Positions 33,950 through 41,709 of a stretch of 48,863 nucleotides of DNA are shown in pieces. The stretch is from Candidatus Nanoarchaeia archaeon (GTDB taxonomy: Archaea > Nanobdellota > Nanobdellia > JAQUSD01): the NCBI GenBank assembly GCA_028715295.1, contig JAQUSD010000004.1, positions 1-48,863 on the forward strand, given 5' to 3'. Positions within the stretch are counted from its first letter, which is position 1. The number at the start of each line of letters is the position of its first letter. Below the pieces are notes generated by a model. The model was not told the origin of the DNA and made no database searches. It was given only the letters and a program-made list of their open reading frames with translations. Both the position numbers and the translations under genes were made by a program.

Positions 33950-34138
33950 ATATTTTAATCATTGATTATAATATTTATTTGTTCTAAAATATATATTAGG
34001 TAATATATCACATTATATATATTTTATTTGATATATGTTGTTAAATATATGTCATTTAAGTATTAATTAAGTGATATATATCGCTCTTGACATATAATCA
34101 CACAGAAAGTGAGATATGTTGTTTCCGATATATCACTT
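33950..34138. repeat. AAGTGATAT repeat cluster 2 between convergent genes
   Basis: An almost pure A/T stretch of 183 bp. It contains TATATCACA (34004), an inverted pair TCATTTAA/TTAAGTGA (34052-34074) merging into the 17-mer shared with 32178, and an 11-bp inverted repeat AAGTGAGATAT (34107-34117) / ATATATCACTT (34128-34138) that overlaps the TFB stop codon. No gene seen. Confidence 0.5.
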
Positions 34139-35188
34139 ATCATACTGGAGAATGTTCTCGAGTCCGCTTTCTCCAAGCACATTATATAACTTATGAACAG
34201 CATTCCTTATTGTTACTGTTGTTTTTTCAGCTTTTTTAGCAAAATAATCCTGTGTAATATTAAGGGAATTGTTTATTTTGCTAAGTTCATGTTTAACCTG
34301 ATTAAGTTTGTCTAAAAGCAGATTTTCTTCTGTTTTTGTAAGGGTTAGGTGCATTCTATTTTCAAGATTTTTTTTCTCTTCTTTAATTTCTTCACCAATT
34401 TCTTTTTTTCTCTTATTTATTATTAAATAAGCTACTGCTGCATAAATACCTCTGGGGCTACTGCCCTGCAACAAATTATTATCAGCTATATACTTAAGAA
34501 TAGAATCAACTGAGTCTGTGAGTTCTCCATAAGGTATGTAATTTGTTATATTTGGGTTTTCTTTTAATACATTTTCAATAAAACTTCTTCCTTCATCAAT
34601 CATTCGTTCTTCTGTTGAATAAATCTTGATTTTGTTCTTTTTTAAGTATTCTTTAAAATCAGAATGCCTGATAATTGAACTTATTGCCCTATATTTGTTT
34701 TTTTTGTCATACTCTACATTACCTGTTGGTTCAGGCATTTTAAATATCCTGTATGCAATTGAAGAACAGGCGTCTGCAACATCTTTTATGCTCTTGCCTG
34801 CATTTAGCTTGTTTTTCTGAGCCACATTCTTGAAGATATACATTGCAGTTTCAAAAATAAAATTAGGAATTTCAGGGTTTACTGTTTTAATTCTTGTTGC
34901 TAAAACATATCTTGCTTGTTCTTCCCACCCCTCCCCATCAATGGTTCTTCCGTTAATTCTTTTTATTCTATTTGGGTTTAATCTTCTTGGCATAACTTCA
35001 TAGTGTCTTCGGGTTCTGATTTCTTCAGGAGTGTAGGCTTTTCTTTGTTCAAATGAAACATTTGATTCTTCAGAAACAAGTCCGCATGAATAACAGACTT
35101 TTTTACCTTGAGGGATGTCAATAAGCCCTCCATTACATTCAGGGCATACACTTTCATTTGTGCTTTTTCCAATAAGTATATTTTTCAT
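34133..35188 (-). CDS. tfb: transcription initiation factor B (TFB), divergent paralogue
   Basis: 351 residues. The zinc ribbon CPEC...CYSC (Cys 15, 18, 32, 35) is intact and is followed by a B-reader-like linker (RRLNPNRIKRINGR) and two cyclin repeats (near 85-185 and 190-335). The second repeat is split by about 50 charged, helical residues (about 259-309) between SPRGIYAAVAYLI and the DNA-binding helix TQDYFAKKAEKTTVTIRNAVHKL. Normal TFB is about 300-310 residues with a short loop there. It recruits RNA polymerase to TATA/BRE promoters. The insert and the location among local regulators suggest a specialised TFB. TTTTAAAAAT about 30 bp upstream is its own TATA. Confidence 0.88.
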   Translation of the reverse strand: MKNILIGKSTNESVCPECNGGLIDIPQGKKVCYSCGLVSEESNVSFEQRKAYTPEEIRTRRHYEVMPRRLNPNRIKRINGRTIDGEGWEEQARYVLATRIKTVNPEIPNFIFETAMYIFKNVAQKNKLNAGKSIKDVADACSSIAYRIFKMPEPTGNVEYDKKNKYRAISSIIRHSDFKEYLKKNKIKIYSTEERMIDEGRSFIENVLKENPNITNYIPYGELTDSVDSILKYIADNNLLQGSSPRGIYAAVAYLIINKRKKEIGEEIKEEKKNLENRMHLTLTKTEENLLLDKLNQVKHELSKINNSLNITQDYFAKKAEKTTVTIRNAVHKLYNVLGESGLENILQYDK

Positions 35189-35277
35189 TTTAGGGAGAAT
35201 TGTTCTATTGGCTTAAATTTTTAAAACTTTTCATTAATCAATAATTAAATCCGAAAGAGAAGAGGGTTTCTACTATG

Positions 35278-35293
35278 TTTGTTAATTAACAAA
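35278..35293. promoter_or_regulatory. perfect 16-bp palindrome
   Basis: TTTGTTAATTAACAAA is its own reverse complement. It lies in the 120-bp gap upstream of tfb, about 90 bp from its start codon and 16 bp beyond the stop of the next gene. It may be an operator for tfb or part of a terminator for the 35309 gene. Confidence 0.4.
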
Positions 35294-35308
35294 TAAATTT
35301 AGCAATTA

Positions 35309-35962
35309 TCACTTACTTAGCGAATCTATTAATGCTTTTTCTGTTTTTTCAAGTGAAGGACTTTCTCTCATAACTTCTTTCCTAATTTTTAAGTTTTTAA
35401 GGTTTTTCTGTCCTGATATCATGGCCGTTAATGTATCATTAAATTCTATCATAAGGACACTTAGCTCTTTTTCAAGTGATCTTTTAATCGCATCCCTTGT
35501 CTTATTTGTTAATCCTAATATGCTAATTCTTTTTGCACCCTTTATGATATCAACTCCACTTATGATATTACGATATATGCCAAACCATTGATTCAACTCA
35601 AAAAACCTCTCATCAGTATCAAGATTTATGGATGTGTTCTCTATGTTAAAAAACCTTACCCAAAGTTTACCTTCCCTTACAGCTAAATCATTTGAATTTA
35701 TGTTTCTTAATGTATTCTCTAAAATATCACTTCTACATCTAAGCTCATATACAATCGGGCCCTTTACCATCCCTACATGCGCGACCCCACGCATGGTTTG
35801 ATTTGGGATAGCTAATATTTCAGGAGGTTTATTGTTGTAAAGCGTGATAGCCAATTCTTTTAATTGTTCAAATATGCTTAGTATTCTAGTTTTAACAATC
35901 TTAAAATTAGTTAAAAATTCTACAGAATCTTTTAATTTTTGTAAATCTTCTTTGTTTGACAT
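35309..35962 (-). CDS. hypothetical protein, unknown function
   Basis: 217 residues, soluble. The N-terminus is helical (KLKDSVEFLTNFKIVKTR), the middle has beta strands around IVYELRCRSD and LWVRFFNIEN, and the end is helical and charged. No catalytic motif or family recognised. It is read toward tfb. Its promoter includes a (TA)9 run. It could be part of the regulatory island. Confidence 0.6.
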   Translation of the reverse strand: MSNKEDLQKLKDSVEFLTNFKIVKTRILSIFEQLKELAITLYNNKPPEILAIPNQTMRGVAHVGMVKGPIVYELRCRSDILENTLRNINSNDLAVREGKLWVRFFNIENTSINLDTDERFFELNQWFGIYRNIISGVDIIKGAKRISILGLTNKTRDAIKRSLEKELSVLMIEFNDTLTAMISGQKNLKNLKIRKEVMRESPSLEKTEKALIDSLSK

Positions 35963-35978
35963 AATTTAAGTTTATACT

Positions 35979-35997
35979 TATATATATATATATATAT
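35979..35997. repeat. (TA)n run
   Basis: Nineteen bases of alternating T and A just upstream of the 35962 start. It overlaps the likely promoter, so its length could alter expression, and it is prone to slippage. Confidence 0.6.
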
Positions 35998-36015
35998 TTT
36001 TCTATTATTCTTCTA

Positions 36016-37122
36016 TTAAACCCAGTGAAATTCAACAATATCTTTATCAGTTAATTTATGGTTTTTTCCAACCTGCTGTCCTCCGAATTTTGCTGATTCC
36101 CCCCATATTTTTGCAAACCTTAACTTTTTTGCAAAAGAAGTATGTATTTTATTGCAAACATCACCTACTGTTGATTCGCTTTTTCTAATAATAAGTGGTT
36201 CTTCCATGTCTGGTTTTTGGTTTGGTTTTTTAAGAAAAATCCTGATAAAACCAAGTCTTTCAATTATTTTGTCCTTAAGTTCGCTAATGTTTATTCCACT
36301 CTCTGCCGATATAAACACAGCATCAGGATATTTTGCTTTTAACATTCTTATCTCTGTATCATTTAATAAATCCATTTTATTAATTACAACCAATGAAGGA
36401 ACATAATAGATATTCTTTGAAAGCAAATCTATAAATCTGTCAACAGAAACATCTTCTCTTATTACCACGCTTGCATTTATATGTCCATACTCATTTAGTA
36501 TTGATTTAATTGTTTCTTTAGTCAGTTTTGTTAGTGGGAGCGTAGAACCTATATCTATGCCTCCTTTACTTTTTTTCTGGATTTTTATATCCGGCCTATA
36601 GCCGTCAAGTCTTATGCCTAAATCATAAAGTTCTTTTTTAATTATGTCATATTTATCCGTTTCAAAAGCCTCAATCATAATCAGGATTAAGTCAGAACTC
36701 CTTGCAACAGAAACTATTTCCTTGCCCCTTCCCTTTCCTTCTGATGCACCTTCAATTATACCTGGCAAATCAACAATTTGTATGTCCATATTCTTGTACT
36801 GCATTGTTCCTGGAATTGAAGTTGTTGTTGTGAATGCATAATGCGCAACTTTTGATTTTGTATTTGTAATTTTGTTTATCAGGGTTGATTTTCCAACAGA
36901 AGGAAACCCGACAAGAACCACTGTTGCATCACCTGTTTTCTTAACATTATACCCTTTTGCTCCACCTGCCTTACTTGAAGCCTGTATCTCTAGTTTTTCT
37001 TTTAATTTAGCTATTTTCCCTTTTAAGGTTCCTATGTGGTGTTCAGACGCCTTGTTATAGGGGGTTTTTGCTATTTCTTCTTCTATTTCCTTTATCCTAC
37101 TTTTAATTTCTTCTTCTCCCAT
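36016..37122 (-). CDS. DRG-family GTP-binding protein
   Basis: 368 residues, the usual archaeal DRG length. A helical N-terminus (EIKSRIKEIEEEIAKTPYNK) precedes the OBG-type G domain: G1 GFPSVGKST (near 72), G2 TTTTS, G3 VDLPGIIEGAS, G4 NKMD and G5 SAESG. The S5D2-like insert and a C-terminal TGS domain ending KLTDKDIVEFHW complete it. DRG proteins bind ribosomes and aid translation. TATTTAAAAT about 26 bp upstream suggests leaderless transcription. Confidence 0.95.
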   Translation of the reverse strand: MGEEEIKSRIKEIEEEIAKTPYNKASEHHIGTLKGKIAKLKEKLEIQASSKAGGAKGYNVKKTGDATVVLVGFPSVGKSTLINKITNTKSKVAHYAFTTTTSIPGTMQYKNMDIQIVDLPGIIEGASEGKGRGKEIVSVARSSDLILIMIEAFETDKYDIIKKELYDLGIRLDGYRPDIKIQKKSKGGIDIGSTLPLTKLTKETIKSILNEYGHINASVVIREDVSVDRFIDLLSKNIYYVPSLVVINKMDLLNDTEIRMLKAKYPDAVFISAESGINISELKDKIIERLGFIRIFLKKPNQKPDMEEPLIIRKSESTVGDVCNKIHTSFAKKLRFAKIWGESAKFGGQQVGKNHKLTDKDIVEFHWV

Positions 37123-37162
37123 TGCTATTCAATAAATCCACTTATTTTAAATAGTTTATTTA

Positions 37163-37444
37163 TTATTTCGGGTAAACCTTAAATTCACCATATTCATCAA
37201 CAGCTTCAGGAGGTTTTTCTTTTTTGAAGAACCAGGTGTATAAAATAATTATAATGCCTCCTACATAACCTGCAGTTATTATTAACAGTGAAAAATCATA
37301 CACATATGTATCTGTTCCAGTAAAGATGCTCCCCTGTGTTATGCTGATAGCGCTGTTTTTTGCATCAAGTATAAATACATAAGAAAAAAATACCATAACT
37401 CCTCCAAGAGTTATTATTAGCAAAGCAAGCATCTTTTTGTTCAT
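37163..37444 (-). CDS. small two-span membrane protein
   Basis: 93 residues with hydrophobic helices near 6-26 and 52-72, a short outside loop (NSAISITQGSIFTGTD) and a charged cytoplasmic tail EYGEFKVYPK. It lies in a run of small membrane and soluble genes (37163-38959) on the minus strand and may be associated with the next one upstream. Function unknown. Confidence 0.6.
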   Translation of the reverse strand: MNKKMLALLIITLGGVMVFFSYVFILDAKNSAISITQGSIFTGTDTYVYDFSLLIITAGYVGGIIIILYTWFFKKEKPPEAVDEYGEFKVYPK

Positions 37445-37487
37445 GGTTTATTTTTGTATTTTTAGAATTATATTATTATCCATATAC

Positions 37488-37844
37488 TTACCCTTGCGGA
37501 GGGGGCCCATATTCACCGAACGAACCTGTTCCCTGCGAGCTTTCAAATATACCTTCTAGCTCGGGGTACTCAGGATATGCTTTTCCGCTACCTTTTGAAC
37601 CCCTGTAAATTAAATAGTAAATTACTACAAAAACAATTATTATGTATATGACTGTTATTGCTGTTGGAAGAATCTTGAAAATCTGGAGTGTTGCTTCAAT
37701 TTCAGGGTTTGATTCTAAACCTATTGTTTCCAGCATTTGGTTGTAGGTGCTGTATCCATAGAATGCAACAGAGAATACTATTATACCTGAAATAAATATT
37801 GAAGTTGCTGCAAGCATTAACTTTGAAATGTCTACATCTGCCAT
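37488..37844 (-). CDS. small two-span membrane protein with Gly/Pro-rich tail
   Basis: 118 residues with membrane helices near 10-32 and 55-80 and a cytoplasmic tail rich in Gly, Pro, Glu and Tyr (AYPEYPELEGIF ... GEYGPPPQG). The tail resembles that of 37163 in its Tyr-Gly-Glu content, so the two may be partners. No family recognised. Confidence 0.6.
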   Translation of the reverse strand: MADVDISKLMLAATSIFISGIIVFSVAFYGYSTYNQMLETIGLESNPEIEATLQIFKILPTAITVIYIIIVFVVIYYLIYRGSKGSGKAYPEYPELEGIFESSQGTGSFGEYGPPPQG

Positions 37845-37883
37845 TAATTATATTTAAACAGCTTTAGGTATATAAAAATAGTT

Positions 37884-38504
37884 TTATTTACGTTGGTAAG
37901 TAGCAACCACTTCATGGTTTCTTATTTTTTCAATTTTGGAAGCATATTCTTCTTTCTTCCATCCTCTTTTTTTATAATAAGTAGTTTTACTTACACGATC
38001 TAACAAACCTTTGTGGTATTCTTCACATTTAGCTATATGCACTTTTATTTTATCGCCTTTTTCAACAGGAACAACCCCCCCAAATATAATCTTTTCAACA
38101 GGAATTTCTTTATCTTCTGGCTCAATTAATATTTCAAGCACTGATGATGTTCCTGAAAAATTATGAGATATTGAACTGCCAAAAGGAACCATATACATTG
38201 GAACAGCAGGTGTATAAACGTCTTTAATAAAACCATTAACTAATACTACATCAGCTTTAATAGTATCTAAATAATCTTCTGGTTTTTTTGAAGGGATATA
38301 TCCTAACTCTCCATAAGCTTCGATAATGCCCAAAGTAATATCTTCCTCTGTTAAATTAGGATGTTTTTCAAGAATTTCCTTTTTTAGAGTTTTTTGTCTT
38401 TCCACTCTTTTGTTTAATCTCTCCTTAAATTCTTCATCAGACACAATGTTTTTTTTAAGTTCATTTAGCTCCTCAGTTATATTTTTTTTGATACTTTTTT
38501 CCAT
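37884..38504 (-). CDS. beta-domain protein, paralogue of the upstream gene
   Basis: 206 residues from ATG 38504, chosen because GGTGA lies 5 bp upstream; GTG 38513, overlapping the previous stop, is possible. The N-terminus is a charged helix (residues 1-70). The core has strands PVEKIIFGGVVPVEKGDKI that align with PVRRVIYPAVIPIEKHDLI of the 38510 protein. The fold may be OB-like or another beta barrel. Function unknown. It ends with a basic helix. Confidence 0.62.
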   Translation of the reverse strand: MEKSIKKNITEELNELKKNIVSDEEFKERLNKRVERQKTLKKEILEKHPNLTEEDITLGIIEAYGELGYIPSKKPEDYLDTIKADVVLVNGFIKDVYTPAVPMYMVPFGSSISHNFSGTSSVLEILIEPEDKEIPVEKIIFGGVVPVEKGDKIKVHIAKCEEYHKGLLDRVSKTTYYKKRGWKKEEYASKIEKIRNHEVVATYQRK

Positions 38505-38509
38505 TTTGC

Positions 38510-38959
38510 TCACCAGTGAATATATTCTACTGCAATATCAAGGCTTTTTAATTCCTGTTTTATCTTTTGTATTTTGAAAGCTGTTTCTGTTTCTTTAAGC
38601 TCTTTTCTTGTTATATATTTGGCCTCTACATGTTGGCTTAAAGGATAACATCTATGGAAGCTTAAGGCTTCTTCGTTTACTATGATTCCTGTAAATATAT
38701 ACACCCTTATCAAGTCGTGTTTTTCAATAGGTATTACGGCGGGGTAAATGACTCTTCTTACAGGACACTCTTCATCCTCAACAGGATTTACAAGCAATTC
38801 TAATCTGGAAAATTTTGTGTTGGCTGTTGCTTTTTCAACAATAACATTAAAACTCACAACATAATTATCGCGGTTTGTTGTTGGAATTTCTCTACCCTCG
38901 CATATCCTTTTTATCAATGCATTAACAGTTTCGTTTAGCCCTGTGTCATGGGTGTTCAT
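38510..38959 (-). CDS. beta-domain protein, first of a tandem pair
   Basis: 149 residues: strands YVVSFNVIVEKA, RLELLVNP and the shared core PVRRVIYPAVIPIEKHDLI, then a charged helix (KELKETETAFKIQKIKQELK). The resemblance to the downstream 37884 product implies duplication. It follows a 46-residue gene by 8 bp in the same direction, giving a likely three-gene operon. No name recognised; a nucleic-acid-binding beta barrel is one guess. Confidence 0.6.
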   Translation of the reverse strand: MNTHDTGLNETVNALIKRICEGREIPTTNRDNYVVSFNVIVEKATANTKFSRLELLVNPVEDEECPVRRVIYPAVIPIEKHDLIRVYIFTGIIVNEEALSFHRCYPLSQHVEAKYITRKELKETETAFKIQKIKQELKSLDIAVEYIHW

Positions 38960-38967
38960 ACATATAC

Positions 38968-39108
38968 CTAAGAAGCAGCATCTTTTAATAGTTTCTTCGC
39001 GAGATTATTTTTAATTTTATTTAGTCCTGGTGTTTTTGTTTTTTCTTTTACATTATGTCCATTGGGTCTTAATGCTCCTGGAGACTCGCGTATGTGTCCT
39101 GAACCCAT
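38968..39108 (-). CDS. 46-residue basic protein (small ORF)
   Basis: ATG at 39108 to TAG at 38968. The start MGSGHIRESPGALRPNGHN is Gly/Pro-rich and the rest is Lys-rich helix (KIKNNLAKKLLKDAAS). A TTTTTAAAT element (39131-39139) is centred 26 bp upstream, which predicts a leaderless transcript starting at this ATG. The gene leads directly into 38510. No family recognised. Confidence 0.55.
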   Translation of the reverse strand: MGSGHIRESPGALRPNGHNVKEKTKTPGLNKIKNNLAKKLLKDAAS

Positions 39109-39238
39109 TTCACTTTCTTTTTATTTTTACATTTAAAAACCCTACTGTTCCTAGAATAAAAATCTTGTAAAACACAATTAATGTCACTTAACCTTAAATC
39201 CACAAGTATTTTATTTTATAACATACTATATTTGGTTA

Positions 39239-39685
39239 ATGAGAACGGTATCAAAAGAAACACCAATATCAGAAATTACTTTAAGAAAATTTGAAAAGCC
39301 TTATGTTAATGAACCAAGGCAGTTAATGAGGAAATTCTGCATTTCATTGGGGTTACTTCAGCCAGGGGACAGCAGGGATATTATTGTGGATTTAATGCTT
39401 TTATTCAATGCAGCAAAAAAGCAGAAAGTTATTCTTACTCCTGATGTTATTTACAAGAATATGGCCAACCATTCAGTTGATAAGATCGGTATGGCACCTT
39501 CAAACATAAGGAGACACCTTAAAAGACTTAAAGACATGAAATTTATTGAAAAATACGGTATAGGCTACAGAACATGTGAATGGATGAGTTTTGAAGAAAT
39601 GGTAGACAGACACATCCATGAGTTTTTAATAAAGCCTGCTCTTGAAAGAATAAAGGAATATGCTTCCAAAATTGAAGAATTTTAA
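39239..39685 (+). CDS. winged-helix DNA-binding protein
   Basis: 148 residues. The N-terminal 60 residues are helical. Residues 65-110 hold a winged helix (ILTPDVIYKNMANHS then APSNIRRHLKRLKDMKFIEKYG as recognition helix and wing), and a C-terminal helix (VDRHIHEFLIKPALERIKEY) may dimerise. TTTTATAAC about 21 bp upstream is its TATA box. It is divergent from the 38968 operon, which may be its target, and overlaps the convergent regulator by 4 nt. Confidence 0.68.
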   Translation: MRTVSKETPISEITLRKFEKPYVNEPRQLMRKFCISLGLLQPGDSRDIIVDLMLLFNAAKKQKVILTPDVIYKNMANHSVDKIGMAPSNIRRHLKRLKDMKFIEKYGIGYRTCEWMSFEEMVDRHIHEFLIKPALERIKEYASKIEEF

Positions 39686-39975
39686 TCAGTTTCAAATGTT
39701 TTAAGTAATGTTTGGAAGGCTTCTGCAATGTCTTTTCCTTTTTTTGTTAAACCAATTAGCTTAATTCTTCCTTTTTCAGTGAAATTAACAAGCTTCATAC
39801 TTTTTAAGTCCTGTATAACTCTGACTGTGTGTGAGTATGTGCAGTCAACCTGCTTTGCAAGAACTGACGCATACATCTCTTTCTGGGAATTAAGCTTAAC
39901 CATCATCATCACTGGTTTTTTTCTGAGAAACAGGTTAATCAGTTCCCCTTCTCTACTAACAGGTTCTTTGTTCAT
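39682..39975 (-). CDS. small MarR-like winged-helix regulator
   Basis: 97 residues covering a single winged helix: MYASVLAKQVDCTYSHTVRVIQDLKSMKLV is the helix-turn-helix, followed by a wing FTEKGRIKLIGLTKKG and a short C-terminal helix. No effector domain. It probably binds DNA as a dimer. It lies between two other regulator genes and next to tRNA-Arg. Confidence 0.75.
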   Translation of the reverse strand: MNKEPVSREGELINLFLRKKPVMMMVKLNSQKEMYASVLAKQVDCTYSHTVRVIQDLKSMKLVNFTEKGRIKLIGLTKKGKDIAEAFQTLLKTFETD

Positions 39976-40024
39976 CAGTTAATTACTCATTACCTGCATA
40001 TAAAAATTTTACTAATATATGATA

Positions 40025-40098
40025 TGGCCCCACAGGGATTTGAACCCTGGTCTCAACCTCCGCAAGGTCGTATTCTATCCAAGCTGAACTATGGGGCC
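40025..40098 (-). tRNA. tRNA-Arg (anticodon GCG)
   Basis: Acceptor GGCCCCA pairs with TGGGGCC. Anticodon stem CGACC/GGTTG holds loop TTGCGGA with anticodon GCG for CGC/CGU. T arm CAGGG-TTCAAAT-CCCTG. Discriminator A, no CCA, no intron. Confidence 0.95.
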
Positions 40099-40138
40099 TT
40101 ACAGAAGTTTAATATTTGTTCACTTATTTAAATACGTT

Positions 40139-40510
40139 ATGCTTAGGTTTTTTCCAGCTCCTGAAATAAAAGTACAAATGAAAAACATAATAGATAAATT
40201 AGGCATGGGGTATATAAAACCTGATAATGTTGTTGTTTTCAAGAGCGAAGGAAGCACTTCAAATGCAATTGCAAGATGCTGGGAACTTCCAAGAATATGG
40301 CAGGAAGCACTTACAATAGAACCTCATTATGTGATTGAATTTTGCTCTGAAAGGTATAATAATCTTTCTGAAGAAGAAAAAGAAAAAGTGATAATCCATG
40401 AACTACTTCACATACCAAAGACATTTTCAGGAGCGTTAAGACCTCACAAAGGGTATGTGAACGAAAGAATAGTAAGCAAACTTCATAAGGCGTTCAAGGA
40501 CTCAGTCTAG
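40139..40510 (+). CDS. small putative metallopeptidase
   Basis: 123 residues from ATG 40139; the frame is open back to 40091, but that part lies in tRNA-Arg. The zinc-peptidase motif IIHELLHIP (HExxH, near residues 86-92) is followed by a third ligand candidate at RPHKGYVNE. The preceding FCSERYNNLSEEEKEKV helix is typical of the putative metallopeptidase family. No signal peptide, so it is cytoplasmic. The substrate is unknown. The end overlaps the convergent 40494 gene by 17 nt. Confidence 0.78.
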   Translation: MLRFFPAPEIKVQMKNIIDKLGMGYIKPDNVVVFKSEGSTSNAIARCWELPRIWQEALTIEPHYVIEFCSERYNNLSEEEKEKVIIHELLHIPKTFSGALRPHKGYVNERIVSKLHKAFKDSV

Positions 40511-40913
40511 ATTTTGTGATAAATTCTTCTATTGTTTTAAACTTGAAAGGACATATTTTATGTTGCCTTAAAATAGCTGATATTAGTTCTTCAAAAGCAA
40601 GTTTTTTTTCCAATGAGTAATTATGGTATGCCCTCTGTTTTTTTGCTGTGTCAGGATTGTTGAGTATATCTACTACTCTGTAAGAAGGCAGATTTTCCTC
40701 AAATTTTATATCTGACAAGAGGTTAGTAAATAAAGAACGTATTGTTAATTTAAGTTTGTCAAGTTCTTCATAGCTTAGATTTATTGGAAGGAATCTCTCT
40801 ATCCTTTCGTAAGCATCATTCAATGAGTACAATCCTCTTTCTGGACGCAGAGCTATGTTCAAAAGAGTGTATACTTCAGGATACTTTTCTTTTAGTGGTT
40901 TTAGCAAATCCAT
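40494..40913 (-). CDS. hypothetical protein, partner of the ART-like gene
   Basis: 139 residues, helical, no recognised motif. GGTGAT overlaps the stop of the 40921 gene and lies 4 bp before this ATG, so the two are translated as a pair. The small size and second position in a two-gene operon would suit an accessory or immunity subunit, by inference only. Confidence 0.6.
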   Translation of the reverse strand: MDLLKPLKEKYPEVYTLLNIALRPERGLYSLNDAYERIERFLPINLSYEELDKLKLTIRSLFTNLLSDIKFEENLPSYRVVDILNNPDTAKKQRAYHNYSLEKKLAFEELISAILRQHKICPFKFKTIEEFITKSRLSP

Positions 40914-40920
40914 ATTATTA

Positions 40921-41580
40921 TCACCTCAACATTATTGTTTTTTTATTAGGTATATCATAAATTTCAGTTATGCTTTTGTTAGGTATAATTCCTAAATAAG
41001 TCCACTCAAGCTCATTATCAAAAACACCAATTAATTCCCCTTCACCGTCAATATTTCCTGTTCTAAACACCTTATTTTTGTCAAGATTAACAGTAATCTG
41101 GTATTGTCTTGCTTTAAAAAATGACCACCCTAATTTACCGTTTCTAATGTTAAAAGTGGTTAAATATTGTGCTAAATCGTATTCATTGCCTCCCCCGCTA
41201 AATTCAGCATGTCTGCAGATAAATTCAGAAATGTTTTCCCCTTTTTCACACTTTCTGAAAGCTTTGAGGACATCATCCATACGTTCTGCTTTCCATGTTG
41301 CTTTTGATTCTATTTTTTTTATAACTCCTTCTAAACTACCCTGCACAATCGCGCCATGAGGAAGCAAATCTTTTCCATTTATTATCTCTTTTATCTGTCT
41401 TTCATCCAGAGTCATATACCTGAAAAGAACAACTTCGCCTGTATTTTGATTGTGGCTTGCAGTCCACCATCTGTTAAATCCCTCCTTAAATAACTCTTTT
41501 GAGGTTTCATTAGACAATTTTCTTCCAAATATTTCTCTTGCTTTTTCAAGTAGACTTATATTATTATAGTCTTTTTCCAT
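40921..41580 (-). CDS. candidate ADP-ribosyltransferase-fold protein
   Basis: 219 residues from ATG 41580. A TTATAAAG TATA box is centred 26 bp upstream, and the longer open frame runs through two tRNA genes, so it is not used. Features resembling ART folds are an early strand with Arg (VLFRYMTLDERQIKEI), then AEFSGGGNEYDLAQYLTTF, a strand ITVNLDKNKVF, and the late NELEWTYLGIIPNKSITEIY, where E-L-E could be the catalytic E-x-E. A clear STS motif is missing. If correct it would use NAD to modify protein or nucleic acid. The assignment is tentative. Confidence 0.55.
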   Translation of the reverse strand: MEKDYNNISLLEKAREIFGRKLSNETSKELFKEGFNRWWTASHNQNTGEVVLFRYMTLDERQIKEIINGKDLLPHGAIVQGSLEGVIKKIESKATWKAERMDDVLKAFRKCEKGENISEFICRHAEFSGGGNEYDLAQYLTTFNIRNGKLGWSFFKARQYQITVNLDKNKVFRTGNIDGEGELIGVFDNELEWTYLGIIPNKSITEIYDIPNKKTIMLR

Positions 41581-41601
41581 TTCAATTTCAACTTTTAGGC
41601 G

Positions 41602-41610
41602 CTTTATAAG
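41602..41610 (-). promoter_or_regulatory. TATA box for the 40921-41580 gene
   Basis: CTTATAAAG on the minus strand, 26 bp upstream of ATG 41580 and just downstream of tRNA-Ala. It decides the start of the gene and predicts a leaderless mRNA. Confidence 0.5.
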
Positions 41611-41621
41611 TGTTGTGGTAA

Positions 41622-41693
41622 TGGACTGGCCGGGAGTTGAACCCGGACTCTCCCGCATGCGAAGCGGATGTGTTGCCATTACACTACCAGCCC
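41622..41693 (-). tRNA. tRNA-Ala (anticodon CGC)
   Basis: Acceptor GGGCTGG pairs with CCAGTCC, including one G-U. Anticodon stem TCCGC/GCGGG holds loop TTCGCAT with anticodon CGC for GCG. T arm CCGGG-TTCAACT-CCCGG. Discriminator A, no CCA. Confidence 0.94.
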
Positions 41694-41709
41694 ATTGGTG
41701 TCTAAAAAA

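Noticed and set aside
31823-34138. CRISPR array
   Set aside because: The repeats are short, irregularly spaced and without unique spacers of constant length.
40091-40138. Upstream extension of the small metallopeptidase
   Set aside because: It begins inside tRNA-Arg(GCG); ATG 40139 gives a normal N-terminus.
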